DNA from: Cunninghamella blakesleeana | Taxonomy: Eukaryota > Mucoromycota > Mucoromycetes > Mucorales > Cunninghamellaceae | DNA: 64,000 bases | NCBI GenBank assembly: GCA_017871115.1 | Contig: JAFCIZ010000006.1 | Coordinates: forward strand, 744,001-808,000 | Direction of reading: 5' to 3' | Shown: positions 48,595 through 61,810 of the stretch, one piece after another | How positions within the stretch are numbered: position 1 is the stretch's first letter | Layout of the letters: each line of letters opens with the position of its first letter | Notes under the pieces: model-generated | The model's input: only the letters and a program-made list of their open reading frames with translations | Databases searched by the model: none | Told to the model about the DNA's origin: nothing | Position numbers and translations under genes: made by a program

Positions 48595-49505
48595 GCAATA
48601 ACAAGATATATAATATACTTTATGGTTTTATTCTTTTTATATAAACTATAAATAAACTATATAATAAAATGACACTTGTTTACGATAGACTCTTAAAAAA
48701 AAGATTCATAGTTCGATAATGTTTTTTTTTTTATTAAGGAGTTACCTAAGGGGAATAAGTTAAAGGCGTCTGAGTTTTAATAAATAATCTCGATCGATGT
48801 GTGTAATCATCATCATTTGAGCATGTTTAAGCATATCCTTTCCTTTGTTTCTTAACCTCTTTCATTCCCCCTTGTTTTTTTTTTTCTTTAAGTTTAGACT
48901 TAATTTTTTTATAATAAAAAATATAGAAAATGATAAAAATGATATTCGATTTTTTTCAAGAATATAATTAAAATAAAAAACAAGTTTTTTGAAAAAGCAG
49001 TTTTTATAAAATAGAATCATTTTTTTGAATAATTAGTTTGGTTTTTTTTTTAAGCTTTTTAAAATTAGAATTTAATAAGCCAATCCCTCCCCCAAAAATT
49101 ATAAAAAATCATTTTAGTATGAAAGAAACGGAGTGGTGGGTCCGTTAATTGGAAAAAAAAAAAAAAAAAAAAAGTTTATTTTATTTTTATATAAATAGGA
49201 AAATTTTTTCAATTTCTCTTTTTCTCTTTCTTCTTTCTGTTTTAATTTTTTTAATTTTTTAATTTTTTATACTTCTCTTCTTCCACTCTTTATTTTTTTT
49301 TTTAACTCATTTTGATCTAATCTTACTAGATCTAGACTTATAGTCAACAGCTAATCTTAATCTAATTTTAGTCAACAACCGAACTATCTTAACGGAAGCC
49401 ATTTTATTTAATAGCCAATTTATCTTTGCTTGAAACAACACTTTTTTTTTTTTCAATCAATCTGTATAAACTGCTTATTTTTTTTATATTAATATAAATA
49501 TAAAT
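47711..49505. promoter_or_regulatory. 1.8-kb intergenic region upstream of the WOPR gene
   Basis: Long promoter-like region. It includes (TA)n at 48439-48482, ATA-type trinucleotide repeats near 48535-48593, an A-run at 49155-49173 and a pyrimidine-rich stretch 49208-49310 before the WOPR start. No gene or RNA recognised. Confidence 0.5.
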
Positions 49506-50585
49506 ATGGAAACGTTTATTGGACATATTAAAACACCCCAAGATGCATTAATTATTTTTGAAGCTTGCCGCCGTGGGCTATTAAATCGTGTGAAAAGAAG
49601 ATTATCCAATAAAGAAAGAATGAATATCAAATCAGGAAGTATTTTTGCTTTTGATGAAAACGAAGCTGGCATGCGACGCTGGACAGATGGTAGAACTTGG
49701 TCTCCTAGCCGTGTTTTAGGTAGCTTTTTAACTTATCGGGAACTGGACACAAAAAGAAGACCCCGTAAACTGTCCACTTCTGCTTCGGTTGGAGGAAAAA
49801 TGAACTCACAGCACATGCAACAACAGCAGCAGCAATGCATTTATAAACCCAATGGTCTTATTAAGCAGAGCTTTTCTATCTGTACAGCAACAAATCAAAA
49901 AATCCATCTTATCTCCTATTACTCTAAATCGGACGTATTAAATGGTCGTTTGACTTTACCTAGCCAAGATCCTCATTTATCTAAAATCGGTATTCCCAAA
50001 GGCTTATATCCTGAACTAAATCCTTTAGATACCAGTGGTGGCCATTCAGCTACTTTGCATTTATTGATGAATTCAAATCAGCAACAGCGACAGCACCAGC
50101 ATCAATCATTTAATCATAATGAGCAAGAAGAAGATGAGGAAGAAGAAGAAGAAAATAATAACAACGGGAATCACCCTCACTCTTCTACTTCCTCCACTTC
50201 TTCCGCACGTTACCATTATACCTCTCGATACCACCAACCCCCATCTTTGTCTTCTTCGCCCATGTCAACTTGCTCTGATGATGACATCTTATCTCCTTCT
50301 CATACTACCATGTCTTTCTCTTCTTCCTCTTCTCATCAGCACTCATCGCAGCCTTCTCAACATAAAAAATATCATCCCCAGCATAATCCTTCTACTTCAG
50401 GTATGATCTCTTCTACTACTTCTCCTAAACTTCCAACTCCTCTTTCTCCACATTACCATCACCACCCTCACCAACAACATCACCAGCCTTCTTTATTACC
50501 TCCTGTCCAAGTATGGAAACCCTATCCATTACAACCTGAAGATACACGTCAATTGGAGGCCCTTAAAACTCAGTTAAGAATTTAA
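49506..50585 (+). CDS. WOPR-domain transcription factor (Gti1/Pac2/Wor1 family)
   Basis: Fungus-specific DNA-binding regulator of 359 residues, one exon. WOPRa: METFIGHIKTPQDALIIFEA, CRRGLLNRVKRRLSNKER, SGSIFAFDENEAGMRRWTDG then RTWSPSRVLGSFLTYREL. WOPRb: KPNGLIKQSFSICTATNQ and IHLISYYSKSDVLNGRL. The remainder is Gln/His/Ser/Pro-rich (about 185-340), typical of the disordered activation tail. In other fungi the family controls morphological switching, conidiation, sporulation and virulence-linked programmes. A 1.8-kb upstream region and a very long downstream AT-rich region flank it, as is common for developmental regulators. Confidence 0.95.
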   Translation: METFIGHIKTPQDALIIFEACRRGLLNRVKRRLSNKERMNIKSGSIFAFDENEAGMRRWTDGRTWSPSRVLGSFLTYRELDTKRRPRKLSTSASVGGKMNSQHMQQQQQQCIYKPNGLIKQSFSICTATNQKIHLISYYSKSDVLNGRLTLPSQDPHLSKIGIPKGLYPELNPLDTSGGHSATLHLLMNSNQQQRQHQHQSFNHNEQEEDEEEEEENNNNGNHPHSSTSSTSSARYHYTSRYHQPPSLSSSPMSTCSDDDILSPSHTTMSFSSSSSHQHSSQPSQHKKYHPQHNPSTSGMISSTTSPKLPTPLSPHYHHHPHQQHHQPSLLPPVQVWKPYPLQPEDTRQLEALKTQLRI

Positions 50586-50624
50586 AAAATATATACTCAT
50601 CCTTCAATATCAACCACTCTCTTT

Positions 50625-50663
<39 letters not shown>

Positions 50664-50883
50664 TTAAAAAAAAATTATTGTATATATGTTTATATCGTAT
50701 ATATGTGACTATTATTTGTCATTTTTATATTCTTTTCTCACACATTTATTATAATGATTATTATTATTATTATTATTATTTTATCTTTGTTCGTTCGTTT
50801 TAGTATTATTCTTTCCTTTTTTTTTTTTTTTTTTTTTTTTTAGTATTTAAATTATTACTACTAATATATATATATAAAGAAAA

Positions 50884-50920
<37 letters not shown>

Positions 50921-53900
50921 CAAAAAAAAAAAATAACTGATAAAATAATACTTTTTTTTTTATTTTCCCTATCTCCTCAAGTATATTTATATATGTTGTA
51001 TACATATACACACACATATATATACATACATACATATATATAAATATATACTTTTAATACACACACATACATATAAATAATATCTATTCTCTATTTAAAA
51101 AAAAAAATGATTTACCCATTTCCTTCTTTATATCCTTTTTTTATAAAAAAAAAAAACTTTCCCACACACACACATTATAGATACACGCTCGCTAGCAGAA
51201 ATTTGAAATATAGTTTTTTGATTATTACATGTTTTTATTTTTATTATTATTTTAGTATTATATGAAAATCCTATATAAATAAATTATTATTATTATTATT
51301 ATTAAAATTATTATATAATCCTTTTTTAAGAGTTTTAATTGTCAAAAATAAAAATTATAAAGAATTCAGGATTTAATAAAAAAAGGGAAATATGCACATA
51401 AATCTCGATTATTATTTATGATCATTATTATTGTTTATTAAAGTATTATTTTTCTTACCATCATTCATTTTTATTTATATATAAATTAAAAAAAAAATCA
51501 TCATTATAGTAAATCATTTATTTGTGTTTAAATTAAAAAAAAAAATTCCAATGATCATTTTTTTTTTTTTCTTTTTTTTTACTAGCATAAAAATAATAAA
51601 AAAATAAGGGACGAATGATATCTTCTTGATTTCGTTTTTCATCGAAAAAAATAGATCATTATAGAACTAAACCTATAGTATATTTCTCGATGGTCTAATG
51701 ATGCTACTAGCTACTATTGTTCCCCTTATGTTTTCTTTTTTGTTCTATTTTCTTCTTGTCTTCCCCCCTCTACCATTCTCTTGGTGTATATCATGGTTCT
51801 AAATTCTTTTTAATTATTTATTTATCTATTTATTTTTATAAACTTCTTGCTCCCTCCTATTTTTTTACTTTAAATCCGAAAATTAATCATGTACACTACT
51901 TTTTTTGTACATCCTAGCCGTAAAAGCGTACGATTTTATTATTATTATTATTATTTTTTGTCATCGGAATAAAAAACTTTAAAAATGGCTCTAAATTGGC
52001 GTTATTTTCAAAAAAAAAAAAAAAAAAAAAAGGCATGGGAACTAAATAACAAATAAATAAATAAATAAAAAAGTAAAATCTATATATTCAATCTCCATTG
52101 ATTTATATGTTGTGTATCTTTAAGCTTGTTTTAAAACCTTTTTTTTTTTTATAAAAAAACTAAAAAATACGTATAATTGATTAAAGTTTATATATTAAAA
52201 GGTAAAATATATAAAATGCAAATTCTTGTAGTACAAAGATAGTCTTTTTATAAAATAAATGCAAATTAAAGTTTATACCCCCAAACTTTCTCTTTTTTTT
52301 TTTTTCCAAGAAGTTGATAATCAATAGACAACGCTTTTTAAAATAATAATAATAAAAAGCTTTAGTTCGTTAAACAAAAATAAAAAAAATAAAAAAATTG
52401 CAACCAATGACTCATTAATTATGTACCATCCATTTATAATCATTTATTTATTTATTTAACTGAGCAGATTGTTTATTTTTAAGAATAGTAACAATAAAAA
52501 TTACTAATAAAGATATATTAAGTCATTATTATTATTATTATTTAAAAAGATGTTATTGATAATATGGTAATCAAGGTAGTATATATATACTTGTATAAAT
52601 TTATATATAAATTGCTAAAAATATATATACTTGGATTTAAAGTAAAAAAAATCCATAAGTATGGAATTAAGTGTTACAAAAGGAAATCATGTTTTAAATT
52701 AATGTCACTGTTTTTTTTTTTTCTTGGTATTTTTTTTTCTTTTTTTTGAAAATGTACTCCCCCTTAAAAAATAAAACTTTTTACCGTTCTTAGTTTCATA
52801 TCCAGATGCCGAAAACTTTTAGGTTACAATAAATTAACACCATAATGTTATTGTTATTCTTTCAATTTTTTTAGCCGTCGTACTCTTAAAGATCTATAGA
52901 AATAAAATGAACTTAAAAATTTTTTATTATTATTATTAGGTATGGATTAATTAAAAAAAAAAAAATTGCTTTTTTCTATAAATTCCCTAGAAAAATGAAA
53001 AATTACGTATTTTTTACTTCCATATTAGCAACCTTTTCCTATTTCATCGTTATCTAGTTTATATCGTCCAAAGGAAGGGGGTTTCTTTTTTTTTTTTTCA
53101 GAAAAAAAGATAACTATGTGATAATGCATAGCAACTTTTTATTTTTAAATTATATTATATATACATGTCTTTAAGTTGTTTAATTTATGTATATATATAT
53201 GTACCTAGATCTATATATTCTGACTTTTATAATATCATTACGAACTTTTTTTTTTCTTTTCTTTTCTTGTAAATCATCTCATTTCGAATAATGTAACCCA
53301 TGCATTCTTCTCATTATAGATATAGATAGAGATATTCAGCCGAGAATCCTTTTTGAATGGACGCATTATTACATTGTGAAATTAAAAAAGGCAACGATTT
53401 AAATCGGTGATCCTCCAAACTTCGTTCATAATATTTATATATGTATGTATTTTTTCTTTCATATTAAAAAAAATGAAAAAAGAAAAAAAAAATATGAATA
53501 CCAAACAAACATAATAGTGAAATTCCTTTCATTTTTTCTTTTTATTAGTTTATCTTTTTTGTACTTACTTTTGTCATGATATGATTAAAAAATCCTTGAG
53601 AATATTATTGAAAAATCAAAAAAGTCGGAAATTTAAATTGTATATCAAATTTTTCTTTCTTTCTACATCTTGCATTAATCAAGGGTTGAAAGGTGTGAAA
53701 AAAAAAAAGGAGATTTTCCTCTGATTGTTGAAACTGGTTTTTATGTTTTGATTATAATTTCAATTATGAGTTGGTATATGTAAAGCTCCTACTATTCTCT
53801 TTTCATATTATTTTGATATTGTCATTCTATTTTGCTATAATAGGGATTAAGCAGCTTAAAGTAAATATAGATACATAGAGTTTTGTGTTCATTTTTACTT

Positions 53901-54837
53901 TATTTATACTTTGTTGTTGTTATTGTTGTTTTTGTTGATATAAATAATGTATATTGAATACATGGCTGATTTATCATGTTTTACCCAATAATTGAAAATA
54001 TATATCTAAATAGAAATGTATTATCATCTTATCTATATATATATATGGTAAAGTCCATTTATATAGTTACACACATGCATACGTACATACTATCAAAGAA
54101 GTTGTGTGATTCATTTGGAATAGTCTATTCCTAATAAAAAAAATTCATGTCTTATTGTTTTTTAACAATGACATTTTAGAAAACTGCTGAAAACCATTGG
54201 GTATATATATAGTTTTTACTGTAGAGAGATCAATTAAAAGAAAAATAATTGTTCATCTGGAAATACCTTATTTGTTGCTTTTGATCATTGAGATATTCTA
54301 GTTTTTATTTTTAAAGTAAAAAAATGCTGGATTTTAATATATATATATATATATATTTATATGTATATGTATATATTTCGTATTTAATCAATAGCATCCT
54401 TTGATTAATCATGATATATATTTTGGAGTTAATAAATAAAATAATAATAATAATAATATGATTATATACTGTTATTTTTTTTTTTTTTTTTTTATATAAT
54501 CATTTTTTATGTATTTATATTAAGATATATAACAAAAAAAAAAAAAAAACGACAGTAGAGAAAATATAAAATAATGAATATATATATATGTTTGACAAAG
54601 ATCATGTAAACCGATATATCAAGAATCATTTATTTCATTGAAAACTAGTGACATAAATACAATAATAAAACAAAACATACCATAATTATTACATTAGATC
54701 TTTTATTATTTGATTATACAATGATCCTTTGATGATTCTCTTAAAAACTATATTCTTTTTAAAATCTCTAATTTTTTTTTCTTGTTCTCTCTTTTTATTT
54801 ATTTTTAACCTTTTTATTTTTTAGTAACATCTATTAC
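50586..54837. other. 4.25-kb gene-free AT-rich stretch
   Basis: No ORF of protein-like composition, no tRNA-like or rRNA-like sequence. It has many microsatellites: (TTA)n near 50630-50660 and 50758-50780, (TA)n near 50890-50916, CA/TA mixtures near 51000-51040 and 51160-51172, and numerous T and A homopolymers. Probably the WOPR 3' UTR plus decayed spacer; the pseudogene entry follows it. Confidence 0.5.
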
Positions 54838-55382
54838 ATATAAAATGTGCTATGTCACTTTAAATTTACCATTCTTCTTCTTGTTATTAGTTTTTTTTTT
54901 TTTCGTAGTATATATCTATATGTATGTAATAGTCGTTGTCACAGTGTTTGAATGGATATGCTAATTTAAAAATAAAATACATAGCTGTTTAAATCATTTT
55001 ATTATCCCAGTAAAGCTGGTATCAATATCAGAGGTACTTTGGATTTTATTAAAACGACCCATTAATCTTATATATATAAATGTAAATTTTATTATTTAAT
55101 ATTTTGATTCACTAATACCACCATTATATCATTGATATTATTATTATTATCTCTAATAGTTAATTTGCTTGCTATTTTACTGGAATTTTAGAAGCATCAA
55201 TAAACGTTCACAATTATAGTAATTACATGTATTTTATATAAAACATAATTATATAAATATAATGACAATGGAAATGTCATTAAAATATATCACTAATCCA
55301 TTATCATTATTATTTATTTACTTATTTATGTATTACTGCTAATTTAAACGCAAATAATCGATTTTATAAATGTGGAAACTAA
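54838..55382 (+). pseudogene. Decayed GRDP-like gene fragment (exons 8-10, trace of exon 7)
   Basis: A degraded relative of the two downstream GRDP-like genes, found by nucleotide similarity. The exon 8 remnant starts at 54933 after the preserved acceptor ATGTAATAG and keeps the core TGTTTAAATCAT...ATCCxxGTAAAGCT (54985-55017), readable as FKSFYYPSKAG against FKSYFHPGKAN, then stops with TAA. The exon 9 remnant (55160-55218) is 59 nt, exactly the length of exon 9 in both intact genes, keeps ASINVHNY, has TAA near its start and is followed by GT. The exon 10 remnant ends near 55382 (CGATTTTATAAATGTGG versus CGATTTTATGAACGTGG). Intron sequence after exon 9 is also similar (tgtattttata). Exon 7 is suggested at 54838-54870. 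Exons 1-6 and 11 were not found. Confidence 0.82.
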
Positions 55383-56174
55383 GTAGTATTTAAATATTAA
55401 TATATTTATACATGTGTTCATATATGCCTATATCTTTGCATTAACTTGTATATACCTTCTCTCTTTTTTTTCTTTTTCATTTTAATACCATGAATACCTA
55501 TCGTATGATTCGTCTGGGAAGAGTAATTGAGCTTGCTTAGAATAAAACATAAACAAATATATAATTATGTATATTATAATATACATAAACTTATCTTTGA
55601 TCAAATAATTAAAGTAGTACAAAATACGAAATGTATAATGAATTCTATTGAGTCACAGTGTGAGTTTTTTATCTATTGATTTAAAAGAGGGGCTGGTTTT
55701 ATATGAGCGCAACAGGCAAATTCCGATTGGTAAGATAGTGGTCCTATGTCCATAATTTAGTAAATCAAGTGCAACAAAGGTGTTTTTTTTTATATTGATG
55801 AAATTTTTAATAGAAAATCGAAAATAGAACTTGCTTTAAATAAAAATATGAAAAATATACTATCAAATCTAACATTTGTATAATGTGATTCACTCATACG
55901 ACCTTTAGTGTAAGCGAATATTTTTTTTTTTTTCGGAATTACAGTTTAATCTCAGTGAAAAAGTTTATTTTGCTGTGCAAAAATAAAATTCTTTTTTTTC
56001 TTGTATCATTTCTTTTTTAGTTATGGCCGCGACATATTTACAAAAATGAGTTATTTTATTTGAAGTTTGTCTTTTTTTCTCTTCTGCTCTCTTCTTTTTT
56101 TTTTTTCTTATTTTTTTTTTTTTAAAAAAAACATTTTTCCTTGCGATTATTTACATTATATATAAATAAACCTA
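55383..56174. promoter_or_regulatory. Intergenic region before GRDP-like gene A
   Basis: About 790 bp. A less AT-rich patch at 55640-55760 is of unknown nature. Just before the gene lie T-runs and a T13A8-like block near 56111-56130, about 50 bp from the start codon. Confidence 0.5.
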
Positions 56175-57201
56175 ATGAACGTATTAAGATTCTCACCTCC
56201 ACCACCAGCTTCGCCCAGTTTGAAATTTTACCCTCATATGGGTCCGCATGTTACGGTCGATAATTGCTATTATTATGTCGGATTCTTGGAATTATTTTGG
56301 ACTTATTTTGATAAACTAGCGCTAGTAGAACAACAACTTTATCTTGCTCGCGCTGAATGGCGATATGAGCAATATTTATTTAACTTTGATAAACTTTGTA
56401 CGAAACCTCCACCTCTCGGTAAACAGCCTATCGCCATTTATATATATAAAACGAGAATAAAATAAATATTAAATATTAATATATATTTATTTCTATTAAA
56501 ATAATATAAATTTATTAGATATTGCTTTTTTATGGCATGTACATATGTTATCACCTTTTCACTATTATGAAGACTTGGTTTTACGTTTACAGATTCCAGA
56601 AGTATTTAAAAGGGACCTTCCTTTATATGATATAGTAAGTAATATAGAAATAAATAAGTGTTTATCACTTATTTGATAAATGATATTTTTATTAAATATA
56701 AAAATATAACTTGATATATTATTGATCCAATTTGATTTTGATCTTTTTTCTTTCTTTTATTAAATATAGAGAATGGTTGGTGATGATCCTAATCCAATAC
56801 CACCTGAAAAATGGAATGAAGTATTTGATGATGAGCCTTTCTTTTTAACAAAACAAAATATGAATAATGGTACATATAAGCGTAAATGTTATAATTGTCA
56901 AAATATCATAGAGCTACCATGGTAAATATTAATAAAATAGTTTAAAAAAGTAAAATAAAATAAAAAAATATAGGTGATTATGAGAATATAATGATTGATG
57001 CTTTTTTATATTATATTATTATTTTATTTTAATTTCAGGTCAGTTTATACAACTTATCGTTTTGGAAAGAATACAACATTATTCCCTCATGATGGATGTG
57101 GACCGGCTGAAGGAATCAACTTTTTAGACGTAACAAGGATGAAACTCGAAGCTGATCTATTTAAACCTTTACCAACAGTAGCGTAGGTTATATAAACATA
57201 T

Positions 57202-57238
<37 letters not shown>

Positions 57239-58312
57239 TTATCATCTCTTTCAAAAAAGTACATTCCCTTTATTTACGATATTTTTATTTTTATTTCATT
57301 ATTTAGAGGCACTTTATTAGCGTCAGATGGTACTGTTAAAGATTACCCTAATAGAATGATTCCATTTGTAAAACGTATTGATGTGTTTATTCATAAAAAT
57401 GAATTGGATCAAACTTATGAAAAACAATTAAATGAGTTATTAAAATTCCATGGTGAAAAATATGAATATGATGCTAATGGTAATATATATATATATATGT
57501 AATTGTTATTTATTAATCATTATTTTAATAATAATTTAATCATTTTTATTATATCTTCTAAAATAGAATTGTTATATGCTATTCGTACATGCTATCAAGG
57601 AAATCCTTCACCTTTTTCAATTGATCTACTTCATGGCGTAGCTCGACAGCGTAGATTTTATGATGATATTATGGATGTTAATTGGGAAAGGTATCAAGGG
57701 TTTGTATTTGGAATAAGGCACTATCATGATTTTTTAGCACTACTTCATATGAATCCACACTTGAGAGCTGTGCCTACTTTAGAAATTGGTAAATTAATTA
57801 ATTAATTAATAATTCTAAATATTAAATGCAAGTATTCGCATAAAGTTAATTATTCTAATTATTATTTATATATATATATATATATATGAATGTTAGATGT
57901 AGCTTTTCATACACATATGATACATAGCTATGAATATAGAGAATGTATGTTAAATCATTTGAATCGAGTAATTAATCATGATGACGATGTTCCTGAAACA
58001 AAAGTGAAAAATTATGCTAATGACTGGATGGATGCTTGGGATAAAATGTCCTTTCGCTACTATATACCGGTAATATGCATAAAACTATCTATTTATCTTC
58101 ATTATTAATATCAGTATTAATTTTACTAATAAACTAATTTTATTTATTTATGTAATAGTCAGCAGTAAAATGTACTAAAGATTTAGTTGAAGCAAAATTA
58201 AAAGTTGAACTAGAACTGTTTAAATCATACTTTCATCCGGGTAAAGCTAATGTATTATTGAAAGGTGTTCCATATTTATATAGGGCGGCCAGATTTTTAA
58301 ATCATGAGTAAG

Positions 58313-58346
<34 letters not shown>

Positions 58347-59195
58347 ATGTATGTGTGTGTGTATAATTATTCTTTTGATCTTATTACTTATATATTTTTT
58401 CTCTTTTAAAATTTATACATAAATAGACTATCTACTCGCTACATAAATAAAAATTTAGCAGTATCAATAAGCGTACATAATTACGGTAATAACTTGTATT
58501 TTATATACAAATATATAAATATGATCGAAGCTGTGATGATATTAATATATTATCATTTTTATTTATTTATGTTTGTAGGTGTAGACCGGCGATTTTATGA
58601 ACGTGGGGATGAAGTAATATATAAGCATATAAATATATATACATATATAACTGTATATATACACCTTTTTATCGCTTTACTTATCTATCTATATTTATCA
58701 CCCTCTTTTTATTACTACTATTATTTTTATTATTATATTTAGGCACAAATGAAGGAATTGCAAAATTTTGTAGCTGAAGGTATGCAGTATCATTGTTACG
58801 GATATATAGGATGTGTTACTATTGTAAACGGTGGTAGAAGTGCTTTGATATACAAAGAGGAGAATAACGATTACATGAATAATCTCAGTTGTAACAATAA
58901 TAACAATAAAGAAGAAATAAAATTAATATTCAACCCATTGGAATATAGAAAATGGTATAAAAAGAAAATGAAAAGTGTACAAGTACGATCAGCATTTAGT
59001 AATACTGGAGGGTTTAAAAGTATAAAATCATTTGATTATCAAGATCCAACACTTCCTGTTTATGCCTTTGATGACCTCCCTACTTACAATGAAGCGAATT
59101 CATTATCAAATAACGTCGCTAGAATATATATAAAATACAGCTCTTTTACTTTTTCTCATGTAAATGGATCTGGCCTTCCAGCAGTGGCGTATTAA
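56175..59195 (+). CDS. GRDP-like (DUF1399) protein, tandem copy A
   Basis: Eleven exons (56175-56418, 56519-56634, 56770-56921, 57039-57182, 57307-57479, 57567-57788, 57897-58069, 58159-58307, 58427-58485, 58579-58613, 58743-59195) encode 639 residues. The motif DIAFLWHVHMLSPFHYYED (about residues 82-100) and, later, DVAFHTHMIHSYEYR are the WHxH and HTH-type signatures of the glycine-rich-domain-protein-like (GRDP/DUF1399) family. A CYNCQ pair and a downstream CGPAEG may bind metal. The C-terminal exon is Asn/Lys-rich in the middle and ends PAVAY. No signal peptide or membrane helix is visible, so it is probably intracellular. Molecular function is not established; plant GRDPs are linked to stress and development. 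Exon 4 ends at a GTAGGT donor, needed for frame. Confidence 0.88.
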
Positions 59196-59375
59196 TATAT
59201 TTTACTGTTTATGCTATTATTTGTATTATAATTACTATTGTAAATAAAAACTTAGTTATTACTTTGTAAAAAAATGAAACAGAATAGATATAAGTATTAT
59301 CAATAAAAAAATATAAAAAATCAAGATCTTTTGGAATAAAGGTTGCCAGCAATATATAAAATTTAATGTTTTATA

Positions 59376-59408
<33 letters not shown>

Positions 59409-60147
59409 CAAAAAATAACAATAAAAAAAATACAATAAATAAACTAAATTCAAAAAAGAATTGCCTCTAAAAAAAAGAAATAACAAATAAAGTGAAGAAT
59501 AAAGATAGTGTATATATATGTGTGTGTGTGTGTGAGAGAGTTTATCTTATAGCTGAAATATAATAACTTATCCATTTGAATTCACAATAAAATATACAAG
59601 TAACGAATATATATTGTAAAAATCACAGCATATTCTGTTTCACCTAAATGAAATTACACTGTATTCTCTTTGATCTGAACGGTATTCTTGTAGTACAAAT
59701 ATATTAATAATTTTTTTTAGGACTTTGAATGATATCCCTAATCCAGAAATTATTAATGCTACGTAGCATTGTAGAACTCTCTTTTACATATATATATATA
59801 TATATATATATAGAAAGGCACGTCTTTTTTTTTGTAATCACATGTAATGTATACTATATAGTTATGAAAATAAATCATTGGTGGTTTGACTTTTATGATG
59901 AATACCAATATATATATATATATAATATGATCTACTCATGTATCCTATTGTGTAATCCGGATGTATGTTTCAATTTCCGAAAAAGCTTAATTATTTTTAC
60001 GCAGCAAGATAAGCAATTTATATTCTTTCTTTTTTTTTTAGCTTAAAATTAATTTTTTTTTAGCTTAAAACTAAATTTTTTTTTTGTTCAGTCTTTTTCT
60101 GCTTCTCATTTTCTTTTTATTCTTTTTAAACAAGTAAATTAAAAAAA
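59196..60147. other. Spacer between the two GRDP-like genes
   Basis: 952 bp with a 31-base T-run (59378-59408), (TG)n near 59517-59534 and (TA)n near 59790-59811. I could not detect a third gene copy here. It contains the promoter of copy B. Confidence 0.5.
59378..59408. repeat. 31-base T homopolymer
   Basis: Longest homopolymer in the window, equivalent to a poly(A) tract on the minus strand. No gene or LINE-like sequence is seen beside it. Confidence 0.9.
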
Positions 60148-61779
60148 ATGACTAATAGCTTGAAATTTTCACCACCACCACCAGAAGAGCCTAGTTTCAA
60201 GTATTTCCCTACAATGGGTCGAAATGTTACGGTCGCAAATTGTTATTATTATGTTGGGTTCTTAGAATTATTTTGGACTTTTTTTGATACACTTACACCA
60301 ATTGAACAACAAATTTACCTTGCACGCGCTGAATGGCGATATGAAAAATATTTACTAAACTATAATAAACTTTGTACAAAACCTCCACCTCTTGGTAATT
60401 AAAATATTATCGCTTCATAGATATAGGTATTCATGTACATAGGTATTCATATATATATATATATTTATTAGATATTGCTTTTTTATGGCATATACATATG
60501 TTATCACCTTTTCACTATTATGAAGACTTGGTTTTACGATTCCAGATTCCAGAAATATTTAAAAGAAGTCTTCCTTTATATGATATAGTAAGTATTATAG
60601 AAATAGAATAGTGTCTATGGATATATATATTATTATTATTTATTATTATTTATTATTATTTATTATTATTTATTATTATTTAATTAAAATAATGTTTTCC
60701 CTCGACTTTTTCTTCAATAAAATATAGAGAATGGTTGGTGATGATCCTAATCCAATACCACCTGAAAAATGGAATGAAGTATTTGATGATGAGCCTTTCT
60801 TTTTAACAAAACAAAATATGAATAATGGTACATATAAGCGTAAATGTTATAATTGTCAAAATATCATAGAGCTACCATGGTAAATATTTATAAAACAGTA
60901 TATATATAATAGGAGATTGTAAAAATAAAATGATTGATATTTTTTTATATTATATTATTATTTTATTTTATTTTAATTTCAGGTCAGTTTATACAACTTA
61001 TCGTTTTGGAAAGAATACAGCATTATTCCCTCATGATGGATGTGGACCGGCTGAAGGAATCAACTTCTTAGACATAACAAGGATGAAACTTGAAGCTGAT
61101 TTATTTAAACCCATACCATCAGTAGCGTAGGTTACATACTCTTATATATATATAAATATGTATATTGTAATATAAGCAAATAAATTTTCTTTATTTACAA
61201 TATTTTTTTTTTATATCTATTATATATATTTTAGTGGGACCTTACTGACATCAGATGGTACTGTTAAAGATTACCCTAATAGAATGATTCCACTTGTAAA
61301 ACGTATCAGTGTGATTATCCCTAAAAATGAATTAGATTTTGCGTATGAAAAACAATTAAATGAGTTATTAAAATTCCATGGTGAAAAATATGAATATGAT
61401 GCTAATGGTAATATATACATATATATATGTAATTGTTATTTATTAATCACTATTTTAATAATAATTTTATCATTTTTATTATATCTTCTAAAATAGAATT
61501 GTTATATGCTATTCGTACATGCTATCAAGGAAATCCTTCACCTTTTTCAATTGATCTACTTCATGGCGTAGCTCGACAGCGTAGATTTTATGATGACATT
61601 ATGGATGTTAATTGGGAAAGGTATCAAGGATTTGTATTTGGAATAAGGCACTATCATGATTTTTTGGTTCTACTTCATATGAATCCACACTTGAGAGCTG
61701 TACCTACTTTAGAAATTGGTAAATATATATATGGAATGTATAAATATTCATATAATGCTATTAATTCTAATGATTCGAT

Positions 61780-61810
<31 letters not shown>

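Noticed and set aside
55640..55770. Less AT-rich patch considered as tRNA or further GRDP exon
   Set aside because: No cloverleaf or T-loop sequence could be drawn, and similarity to exon 11 is limited to a few bases.
59378..59408. Poly-T tract as the tail of an inserted retroelement or processed copy
   Set aside because: No coding-like sequence or target-site duplication is visible beside it; simple homopolymer expansion is enough.
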